Under the pieces are notes generated by a model. That model was not told the DNA's origin. It did not search any database and saw nothing but the letters and a program-made list of their open reading frames with translations. A stretch of DNA of 8,027 bases from an uncultured Lachnospiraceae bacterium (lineage in GTDB: Bacteria > Bacillota_A > Clostridia > Lachnospirales > Lachnospiraceae): positions 1-8,027 of the forward strand of contig CATLIP010000108.1 of assembly GCA_949957035.1 (NCBI GenBank), read 5' to 3'. Below are positions 1 through 5,136 of this stretch, piece by piece. The translations under genes and the position numbers were made by a program. How positions within the stretch are numbered: the first letter of the stretch is position 1; every line of letters starts with the position of its first letter.

Positions 1-456
1 CGTGTATCTCTCCACCGGCCCATAGGCTTTCATCAGTTCTTCGGCAAACCTATTCCCGGAATAATAATCCCTGACCCTTGCAATTCTCTCCTCCGTAATA
101 TCCCCGATGGGTTCAATATCGCCAAATACTGCCACCGGGTCGCAGTAACCGGTAAAGGAACTGACCTGAAAGGCAGGGTTAATGAGCGCATAGGAGCGTG
201 CAAAAGCATCATCCTGAGTTCCCGCGAATACATGATAATCTCCCAGAGACAGCGGAATCTGCCTCATGACCTCTACAAGGGTCTTTCCGATTCGAATACT
301 GTCCGGCTCCTCTTTAAACTTCCGATCGCACTCCATTGCAATCTCTTTTGCCAAAAACCAGCCTTCCAGATGGTCTGTCTCCCTCTCCTCGCGAAAACGT
401 GATTTTGCCAGTTCTGTAAGCTCCTGTGGTGAATAAATCTCCTCAATCTTCATCAT
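1..456 (-). CDS. Glycyl radical enzyme, pyruvate formate-lyase-like, N-terminal fragment (partial)
   Basis: The reading frame is open for 152 codons and leaves the window before its stop, so only the N-terminus is visible and the catalytic Cys and C-terminal glycyl-radical loop cannot be checked. The stretch around residues 60-80, IRIGKTLVEVMRQIPLSLGD followed by VFAGTQ, resembles the early alpha-helical part of the PFL domain, where other members read like 'RRAKALAEVLRNIPI...DELIVG'. The strongest argument is context: a glycyl-radical activating enzyme ends only 10 bases upstream, and AAGGAGG overlaps that gene's TAA stop, so the two are cotranscribed and probably translationally coupled. 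Two ATG codons lie in tandem (456 and 453). GGAGG is 5 bases from the first and 8 from the second, so the second may be the true start. Family members use a glycyl radical in anaerobic cytosolic C-C, C-O or C-N bond cleavage. The FAGTQDDAFARSYALINPAF segment does not match the classical PFL, CutC or glycerol dehydratase N-termini as I recall them, so I assign no substrate. Confidence 0.72.
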   Translation of the reverse strand, partial: MMKIEEIYSPQELTELAKSRFREERETDHLEGWFLAKEIAMECDRKFKEEPDSIRIGKTLVEVMRQIPLSLGDYHVFAGTQDDAFARSYALINPAFQVSSFTGYCDPVAVFGDIEPIGDITEERIARVRDYYSGNRFAEELMKAYGPVERYT

Positions 457-466
457 CCGTTCCTCC

Positions 467-1339
467 TTATGTTCTTGTGCAGGTTATGCCGTACTCTCTC
501 ATTTTCTGTTCAAAATATTCTCTGGTTCCCTCTTCAATCCTTGCGGCCTGCATCCGGTATTCCATGCCGCACTGTTCCCATTTTCCCTTTCCGAACTCAT
601 GGTAAATCAGGAACTCAACATAGGTTTGCTCTCCATGCAGCTTCTCTGTGAACAGCTCTGCAAATCCTTTTGCATCCTCCCTGCTGTCATTGAAACCGGG
701 AATCAACGGTACTCGGATTAAAACATCAGGATGGACGCGGGTTACCTTCTCTAAGTTTTTTATGGTCCACTGGTTGGATACGCCAATCCATTCTCTGTGC
801 TTTTTATCATCATAATGCTTGACGTCCATAATCCACTGGTCTACAAGGGGCATCAATTCCTCCGTCTTCGGATGACTTCCGTTACATTCAATTGCCCGAT
901 GGATACCCTCCTCCCCCAGTCTTTGCAGCAGCTCCCTCACCGCTTCAAACTGCATACTAATCTCCCCGCCGGTCAAGGTCACGCCGCCATTTTCAAAAAA
1001 CATAAGTCTGGCTGACTTACATTCTTTTACAATCTCTTCTACCTCGTATTCCTTGCAAGACAGACTGATTCCCTTCTGCCTGCGTTGATGAATACACTCC
1101 CTGGTCACGCATGTCTGGCACATCCGGCGGTCAAGCCATCCCTCCTTTACGGCTCCATGAGGACAGCAGCTCTCTTCTAACCATTCCTTCTGCGTAAGAA
1201 TTGTACCTTCCAAAGACATTCCCTCCGGAGTCGAGCACCACGGACAGCTCATATTGCATCCCTGCAGATGCAAAACCATTCGGTTTCCTCTACCGTCCTG
1301 AGAAGAGTTAAAGCCCTTTTGAAATAGCTTTCTCTTCAT
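467..1339 (-). CDS. Glycyl-radical enzyme activating enzyme (radical SAM)
   Basis: This 290-residue protein should cleave S-adenosylmethionine with a [4Fe-4S] cluster and abstract a hydrogen from the glycine of its partner enzyme, which is encoded immediately downstream. The radical-SAM cysteines are C28, C32 and C35 in GCNMSCPWC (CxxxCxxC). GGVTLTGGE at residues 118-126 is the SAM-binding glycine-rich motif. DVKHYDDKKHREWIGV at about 172-187 and LIRVPLIPGFND at about 207-218 are typical of PflA-like activases. Between the SAM cluster and GGE lies an insert with C58, C59, C74, C77, C82 and C95. Most such activases carry two tidy ferredoxin motifs (CxxCxxCxxxC) here, but this one has an incomplete set that may hold a single auxiliary cluster. 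The ATG at 1339 has GGGAGG 9 bases upstream (1349-1354). It is the first gene of the activase-radical enzyme operon, behind the promoter at 1470-1498. Confidence 0.93.
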   Translation of the reverse strand: MKRKLFQKGFNSSQDGRGNRMVLHLQGCNMSCPWCSTPEGMSLEGTILTQKEWLEESCCPHGAVKEGWLDRRMCQTCVTRECIHQRRQKGISLSCKEYEVEEIVKECKSARLMFFENGGVTLTGGEISMQFEAVRELLQRLGEEGIHRAIECNGSHPKTEELMPLVDQWIMDVKHYDDKKHREWIGVSNQWTIKNLEKVTRVHPDVLIRVPLIPGFNDSREDAKGFAELFTEKLHGEQTYVEFLIYHEFGKGKWEQCGMEYRMQAARIEEGTREYFEQKMREYGITCTRT

Positions 1340-1348
1340 TCTCTCAGA

Positions 1349-1354
1349 CCTCCC
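1349..1354 (-). promoter_or_regulatory. Ribosome binding site of the activase gene
   Basis: GGGAGG on the minus strand lies 9 bases before the ATG at 1339. It supports that start codon and lies downstream of the leader repeats. Confidence 0.75.
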
Positions 1355-1368
1355 ACATGCTCCACGAT

Positions 1369-1395
1369 AAATGGTATTTCAATATGATACCATTT
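1369..1395 (-). promoter_or_regulatory. Inverted repeat O1, putative operator in the activase leader
   Basis: The arms AAATGGTAT (1369-1377) and ATACCATTT (1387-1395) are perfect 9-base complements separated by 9 bases. The core TGGTAT-N9-ATACCA is the same as in the repeat at 1430-1460. The two centres (1382 and 1445) are 63 bases apart, close to six turns of B-DNA. O1 lies about 70-95 bases downstream of the predicted transcription start, so it could be an operator bound by a looping or roadblocking repressor. It could also act as an RNA hairpin in the 5' leader. Confidence 0.6.
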
Positions 1396-1405
1396 TAAAG
1401 ACACT

Positions 1406-1420
1406 AACTCTTCATGAGTT
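1406..1420. repeat. Short inverted repeat between the two large operators
   Basis: The arms AACTC and GAGTT flank a 5-base loop. Its centre (1413) falls almost exactly midway between the centres of the two large inverted repeats (1382 and 1445). It is short enough to be chance, but it makes the activase leader a row of three dyads spaced 31-32 bases apart. Confidence 0.35.
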
Positions 1421-1429
1421 TAACACACG

Positions 1430-1460
1430 CTAATTGGTATTATAATTAAATACCAATTAG
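1430..1460 (-). promoter_or_regulatory. Inverted repeat O2, putative operator at the activase promoter
   Basis: The arms CTAATTGGTAT (1430-1440) and ATACCAATTAG (1450-1460) are perfect 11-base complements with a 9-base spacer. It begins about 3 bases downstream of the predicted transcription start (about 1463), a position where a bound protein would block initiation or early elongation. It shares TGGTAT-N9-ATACCA with the repeat at 1369-1395, and the octamer TAATTGGT with the dyad in front of the ROK gene. A ROK, GntR or LacI-type dimer could use such a site. The ROK repressor encoded at 2701-3873 is the nearest candidate. Confidence 0.68.
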
Positions 1461-1469
1461 CCTACATTA

Positions 1470-1498
1470 ATACTATCATATGCAATCGCCTTTTTCAA
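1470..1498 (-). promoter_or_regulatory. Promoter of the activase / glycyl radical enzyme operon
   Basis: On the minus strand, -35 TTGAAA (1493-1498, 5/6 to consensus) is followed by a 17-base spacer and -10 TAGTAT (1470-1475), preceded by TGA as an extended -10. Predicted transcription would start near 1463, giving a leader of about 124 bases that contains all the repeats described at 1369-1460. It is a reasonably strong housekeeping-type promoter, consistent with control by repression. Confidence 0.62.
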
Positions 1499-1535
1499 TC
1501 ATTTTTTCACCAAAAAGCTGCCGCAAAATGCCTAC

Positions 1536-1588
1536 ACATACCATATAAAGCCATGTATCCATCGGTATCACAGCCGTATATGGTATGT
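1536..1588. repeat. 12-base inverted repeat with a 29-base loop between the operons
   Basis: The arms ACATACCATATA (1536-1547) and TATATGGTATGT (1577-1588) are perfectly complementary. They contain the same hexamers as the operators at 1369-1460, ATACCA and TGGTAT, but in the outward (everted) order. The repeat lies downstream of the zinc dehydrogenase stop and about 75-125 bases upstream of the activase transcription start. It could be an extra regulator site, or a hairpin at the 3' end of the dehydrogenase message. No T-tract follows it, so it is not a normal terminator. Confidence 0.5.
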
Positions 1589-1598
1589 ATAGAATATT

Positions 1599-1617
1599 TC
1601 CCGGCAGTCCCCCGGGA
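1599..1617 (-). terminator. Weak possible terminator after the zinc dehydrogenase gene
   Basis: TCCCGG and CCGGGA form a 6-base GC-rich stem with a 7-base loop, starting 18 bases after the dehydrogenase stop. What follows on the minus strand is AATATTCT, A/T-rich but not a U-tract, so intrinsic termination would be inefficient and read-through into the activase operon is possible. Confidence 0.28.
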
Positions 1618-1635
1618 CACTAATACAAAACAGCC

Positions 1636-2685
1636 CTACTTCGCAATCTTCACTACTGCCTTCACAATCTCAGCCTTCTCATTGACGCTGCGGTCCATAG
1701 CGGTCTGAATATCGTCAAAGTCAAAGATATGAGTAGCGATTCCCTTCAGATTCACTTTCCCCTGTTCCACCGCATCAATCGCCATGGGATAGATATGACG
1801 GTAACGGAATACGGTCTTAAAGGTAATCTCTTTATCCAATGCAAGACTCATCATCATATTCATCATACCCGTCTTTCCATAGCCTACCAGCACAATGTTC
1901 GAGCCCTTACGCACAACCTGAATCGCCTGATTGGTGGTAATCTCTGTTCCCGCAGTCTCGATTGCAAGATCAAATCCCTCGCCGCCGGTCAGCTCCTTCG
2001 ACTTCTCTAATACATCTACTTCCTTGCCGTTAATCACTCCGTCTGCGCCAAGCTCCAAAGCCTTCTCCAAACGCTTCTCCATGATATCAACGACATAAAC
2101 CTTAGAGACGCCGCAAGCCTTCAATGCCATCATGGACACAAGACCGATACAGCCTGCGCCAAACACTACTGCCGTCTGACCGGCCTGCGCGCCGCCCTGT
2201 TTCGCCGCGTGGAAACCTACTGCAAGCGGCTCAATCAAAGCGCCCTCTAAGGTGCTTACATTCTCCGGCAATTTGAAGCAAAGGTCAGCCTCGTGCGCTA
2301 CATATTCCTGGAACACACCGTCTACCGGCGGCGTTGCAAAGAATACAACATCCGGACATAGATTGTATTTTCCTTCACGGCAGAACTTACATTTACCACA
2401 GGTCTTTCCCGGCTCTAAGGCAACTCTGTCGCCCACCTTCAGATGTGTCACATCCTTGCCTGTCTCTACCACAACTCCGCCCGGCTCATGTCCCAATACA
2501 AAGGGCGGTTCTACCACATAATCTCCAATCCTTCCAAGCTCGTAATAATGCATGTCGCTTCCGCAGATACCTACATACTCAAGCTTTACCAGCACTTCAT
2601 TGTCCTTTGGTACCGGAATCGACCTCTCAGTGTATCCCATCTTGCCAATCCCATTCATTACTGCTACTTTCATTGTTCCTTCCAT
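1636..2685 (-). CDS. Zinc-dependent polyol dehydrogenase (sorbitol/xylitol/L-iditol type)
   Basis: This 349-residue medium-chain dehydrogenase should interconvert a polyol or secondary alcohol and the ketose or ketone with NAD(H) in the cytosol. Catalytic zinc ligands are visible: C41 in GICGSD, H66-E67 in GHEP, and E152 in IEPLAV, the glutamate arrangement of the sorbitol dehydrogenase branch. The structural zinc lobe has C96, C99, C102 and C110. The nucleotide fold shows GAGCIG at 176-181 and D200 at the end of the second strand (VYVVD), which favours NAD over NADP. Length is normal for the family. The ATG at 2685 has AAGGAGG 10 bases upstream, overlapping the ROK gene's TAA. A second ATG at 2673 has poorer spacing. 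It is second in an operon behind the ROK repressor, so its expression probably follows that regulator's sugar ligand. The exact polyol is not readable. Confidence 0.92.
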   Translation of the reverse strand: MEGTMKVAVMNGIGKMGYTERSIPVPKDNEVLVKLEYVGICGSDMHYYELGRIGDYVVEPPFVLGHEPGGVVVETGKDVTHLKVGDRVALEPGKTCGKCKFCREGKYNLCPDVVFFATPPVDGVFQEYVAHEADLCFKLPENVSTLEGALIEPLAVGFHAAKQGGAQAGQTAVVFGAGCIGLVSMMALKACGVSKVYVVDIMEKRLEKALELGADGVINGKEVDVLEKSKELTGGEGFDLAIETAGTEITTNQAIQVVRKGSNIVLVGYGKTGMMNMMMSLALDKEITFKTVFRYRHIYPMAIDAVEQGKVNLKGIATHIFDFDDIQTAMDRSVNEKAEIVKAVVKIAK

Positions 2686-2700
2686 CTTGTTAAATCCTCC

Positions 2701-3873
2701 TTATATTTTAGATATATAATTTTCTATCTGGTATAATGCCGCGCCGTATGCCGACGATTCCTCCCGATACTGGCATACCCGCAGATACTCGCCGTTTTTA
2801 TCAAAGATATTCTTCCCGGAAACAAGCTCTTTGAGCCGTCCTATATATGGCTCCATATAATTACCCACATAACCGCCAAGCACCACCTCACAGTCAAAGC
2901 ACATCCGCAGATTATCAACCGCAATAGCAAGATCTTCTATGTACTCGTCCCAAATACGCCCATACTTCTCATCTCCAGACTCTAGCTTCTCAAAAAATGC
3001 CCTCAGATTCCCATCCTCCAAGTCTGCCAGATTCATAGCAGAACAGTAGGCGTCCAGACATCCCTTTTTACCGCAATAACAGGTTCTTCCCTCCGGATGA
3101 ATCACCATATGTCCAAATTCACCGCTGCGCCAGTTATTCCCCATATACATGGTCATTTCATCATTGAGAATCCGAATCCCCATGTTACTCTTCATCTCAT
3201 CCGCAAAGATAATCGCGCCCCCCACAGAATTACTCAGTGACAGGTAGACCATATTGCTCTCCGGCCTCACACAGCATACGTCCTCTGTAATGGCGGCTGC
3301 ATTGGCGTCGTTCAGCAATTCACAGGGATATGGTATATACTGCGTCCACCTTTCTTTGGACGTCTCATGAAGCCCTAAGACATGGGAGTGAGTAAGCATA
3401 TTCTTATTCCTGTCAACAATTCCCGGGAGCGCTATCCCAACACCCTCAATCTGCCCCTCTGGAATGTGGTTTCTTGCGATAAATTCCTTAAGCAGCTCTC
3501 CAATCTCTTGAAAGTATTGCTCTTTATTGTAAAAAGGCTTGCGAATCCGCTCATGCGCTAACACCTTCATGCCAAGGTCCGTATAAGCAAACCCCACATG
3601 ATTCCCTGTGATATCCATTCCAACCGCGTACCTTGCTTCCTTAACGCTTGCAATCGCCTTTGCCTTTCTTCCTCCGGTCGACTTAAGCGCCCCTACTTCT
3701 TCTACAACTCCAACACTTTTTAATTCATTGACAATCGTCAGAACTGTCGGACCACTGATATCAAGGGCCGCTGATATATCCGGCATACTCGTCTCACTTC
3801 TGCCGTTCACATACCGAAATACCCGATTCCTATTCAGTTTTTTTACTTCCAGGCTATTGGTTCCCCGTCTCAT
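2701..3873 (-). CDS. ROK-family transcriptional repressor (NagC/XylR type)
   Basis: About 390 residues. An N-terminal winged helix-turn-helix (about 12-60, including SMPDISAALDISGPTVLTIV) precedes a ROK sugar-kinase-like domain. The ROK part shows VGIALPGIVD near 145-154, NDANAAA near 188-194, GEFGH near 251-255, and the zinc signature H255 with C265, C267 and C272 (CYCGKKGC). The E-x-G-H sugar contact is retained, so a sugar or sugar phosphate is the likely inducer. About a dozen extra residues (ILNDEMTMYMGNNWR region) precede GEFGH compared with the common GxxGxAGExGH spacing. A GTG at 3876 directly precedes the ATG at 3873. AAGGA sits 6 bases from the ATG but only 3 from the GTG, so I chose the ATG. 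The gene heads an operon with the zinc dehydrogenase (15-base gap, TAAGGAGG junction). It probably represses itself through the dyad at 3894-3910 and perhaps the activase operon. Confidence 0.92.
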   Translation of the reverse strand: MRRGTNSLEVKKLNRNRVFRYVNGRSETSMPDISAALDISGPTVLTIVNELKSVGVVEEVGALKSTGGRKAKAIASVKEARYAVGMDITGNHVGFAYTDLGMKVLAHERIRKPFYNKEQYFQEIGELLKEFIARNHIPEGQIEGVGIALPGIVDRNKNMLTHSHVLGLHETSKERWTQYIPYPCELLNDANAAAITEDVCCVRPESNMVYLSLSNSVGGAIIFADEMKSNMGIRILNDEMTMYMGNNWRSGEFGHMVIHPEGRTCYCGKKGCLDAYCSAMNLADLEDGNLRAFFEKLESGDEKYGRIWDEYIEDLAIAVDNLRMCFDCEVVLGGYVGNYMEPYIGRLKELVSGKNIFDKNGEYLRVCQYREESSAYGAALYQIENYISKI

Positions 3874-3893
3874 CACTCTTCCTTCCCGCTTTG

Positions 3894-3910
3894 TTAATTG
3901 GTTTAATTAA
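3894..3910 (-). promoter_or_regulatory. Putative ROK operator in the ROK gene leader
   Basis: The perfect dyad TTAATT (3894-3899), 5 bases, AATTAA (3905-3910) lies about 15-30 bases downstream of the predicted transcription start of the ROK-dehydrogenase operon. It contains TAATTGGT, also present in both arms of the inverted repeat at 1430-1460. The position suits autorepression. Confidence 0.5.
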
Positions 3911-3930
3911 GTAATTTATGAATTATGCTT

Positions 3931-3959
3931 ATGTTATCACATATACCTCAAAAGTTCAA
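3931..3959 (-). promoter_or_regulatory. Promoter of the ROK / zinc dehydrogenase operon
   Basis: On the minus strand, -35 TTGAAC (3954-3959), a 17-base spacer and -10 TAACAT (3931-3936) preceded by TGA (extended -10). The predicted start is near 3924, leaving a leader of about 50 bases that holds the dyad at 3894-3910. The -35/extended -10 arrangement matches that of the activase promoter. Confidence 0.62.
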
Positions 3960-4001
3960 TACTTTTTATGAAAAACGCACAAATCAAGTACAAAACAGTA
4001 C

Positions 4002-4034
4002 AAAAAAACTGCCAATCACCATGGCAGTTTTTTT
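4002..4034 (-). terminator. Strong intrinsic terminator after the M24-fold gene
   Basis: A7CTGCCA and TGGCAGT7 form a perfect 13-base stem (4002-4014 with 4022-4034) around a 7-base loop, starting 11 bases after the stop at 4046. On the minus strand it ends in seven T residues. The A-tract makes it able to stop transcription in both directions. It isolates the dehydrogenase/M24 operon from the ROK operon. Confidence 0.9.
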
Positions 4035-4045
4035 ACTTTCATTAA

Positions 4046-5131
4046 CTATAATTCCAATATCTCCGCGACACTTTGCTCGCCGTAAGCTGTCTTAACCATT
4101 CTGCGGGGCCATTCCTCAGTCTTTGTAAATATCTCCGTCCGGCCGTCTTTTAAGTAGGTGGTCTCTTCGCATTTGGTTCCGCAAATGGTTGGATTCCATG
4201 CGTACGCCACGCCTTCCCGGATAACTCCTGTATCCTGCGGTTTCACAATCATCTCCCGGCACCCGTATCCCGTAGGACCGCCCTGATGATGATACTTCCA
4301 TTCCTCAGGGTATCCTGCTTCCTTATATTGTTTCTTAAGCAGCTCCCAGTATTCCCGGTATTCCATCCCGTCACGCATCATATTCTGCATGCAGGCGAAA
4401 ATGTACTGGGTCTTCTCCATCCGGTTTCGTATCTCTTCAGGCGTATCCTTATAATACACCATTCTGGTCATGCTGATATTAAGTCCATACTTTTCCCCTC
4501 CAAGCACAACCATGAGACTGTCTCTGATTACTTTATCAGAGGGAACCGGATGCCTGTAATCCAATATTCGCTCGTCGCTTCCCACCAGCACGCAATCCGG
4601 ACTAATCCCTCTTTCGATACAGCGGACTTTAAGCTTCGCCGCCACTTCCTTCTCCGTCTGTCCCGGTCTTGTCTCCTTAGCGAGCCTTTCTACAATCCCC
4701 GCACATTCCCTGCCGATCTCCCGATAGCGTTTTACCTCTGTTTCATTCAGCAGAAGCCTGATCCCAACTAATTCATCCTGTACGCAGCAAGTATGAGCCG
4801 CTCCCGTATCCGACGCATAATGCTTTCCCTCACAATAGGACATAAGAAAACGCTCCACAGTCTCATACCATGGTACAAGAACCGATTCTGCCCCCAGTAC
4901 ATTCTGCTCTCTCTCCATGCGGAAGGAGTCGCTGCTGTCCGCGATTAGCTTAAGCTCTCCGTTACGCTCCATAATCAGATACGCCATTCCAACCTCTGTA
5001 TTGCTCACAACTGCATTTTCATTCTCCTGGGTAAGCCACTTGAAATTATCACGGCGCCCCAGAATAACTCCGTCATAGGAGGTTCCCTCAAGCCATGCCT
5101 TAAGTCTTGCTCTGTTATCCTTCTCACTCAT
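4046..5131 (-). CDS. M24 (creatinase/aminopeptidase P fold) protein, probably not a canonical metallopeptidase
   Basis: 361 residues with the two-part creatinase/prolidase layout: an N-terminal domain to about 125 (DGVILGRRDNFKWLT, SDTGAAH), then a pita-bread domain from about 130 (LNETEVKRYREIGRECAGIVE, RPGQTEKEVAAKL). Active M24 peptidases bind two metals through Asp, Asp, His, Glu and Glu. Here the segment that should hold both Asp ligands reads VVLGGEKYGLNISMTR (208-223), with Gly and Ser at the expected sites. H281/H282, E293 and E322/E323 (CEET) remain. A metal-free enzyme such as creatinase uses the same fold, so a C-N hydrolase or other repurposed role is possible. The ATG at 5131 is chosen because GGAG, inside the last codon of the upstream dehydrogenase, lies 8 bases before it. 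A GTG at 5155 would overlap that gene. It is the last gene before the terminator at 4002-4034. Confidence 0.83.
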   Translation of the reverse strand: MSEKDNRARLKAWLEGTSYDGVILGRRDNFKWLTQENENAVVSNTEVGMAYLIMERNGELKLIADSSDSFRMEREQNVLGAESVLVPWYETVERFLMSYCEGKHYASDTGAAHTCCVQDELVGIRLLLNETEVKRYREIGRECAGIVERLAKETRPGQTEKEVAAKLKVRCIERGISPDCVLVGSDERILDYRHPVPSDKVIRDSLMVVLGGEKYGLNISMTRMVYYKDTPEEIRNRMEKTQYIFACMQNMMRDGMEYREYWELLKKQYKEAGYPEEWKYHHQGGPTGYGCREMIVKPQDTGVIREGVAYAWNPTICGTKCEETTYLKDGRTEIFTKTEEWPRRMVKTAYGEQSVAEILEL

Positions 5132-5136
5132 CTTTC

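Noticed and set aside
33..233. Minus-strand 66-codon frame near the left edge
   Set aside because: It overlaps the glycyl radical enzyme fragment in another frame. The frame from 456 has a ribosome binding site and family-like sequence.
1..1339. Bacterial microcompartment locus (suggested by the glycyl radical enzyme and activase)
   Set aside because: No shell protein, aldehyde dehydrogenase or phosphotransacylase gene is visible and no encapsulation-peptide-like extension is evident at the visible N-terminus. Genes beyond the left edge cannot be excluded.
1369..1588. CRISPR-like repeat array
   Set aside because: The repeated unit is only a hexamer within dyads, spacing is irregular and there are no cas genes. 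Operators or hairpins explain it better.
2252..2736. Three overlapping plus-strand open frames of 89-119 codons
   Set aside because: They are antisense to the zinc dehydrogenase with its CxxC-rich zinc lobe intact on the other strand. None resembles a protein family.
4286..4771. Plus-strand open frame of 161 codons
   Set aside because: It lies entirely antisense to the M24-fold gene, has no ribosome binding site or recognisable protein motif, and its composition is typical of a shadow frame.
4046..5131. Ordinary Xaa-Pro aminopeptidase
   Set aside because: Both expected aspartate metal ligands appear to be missing, and the genomic context is sugar metabolism rather than peptide degradation.
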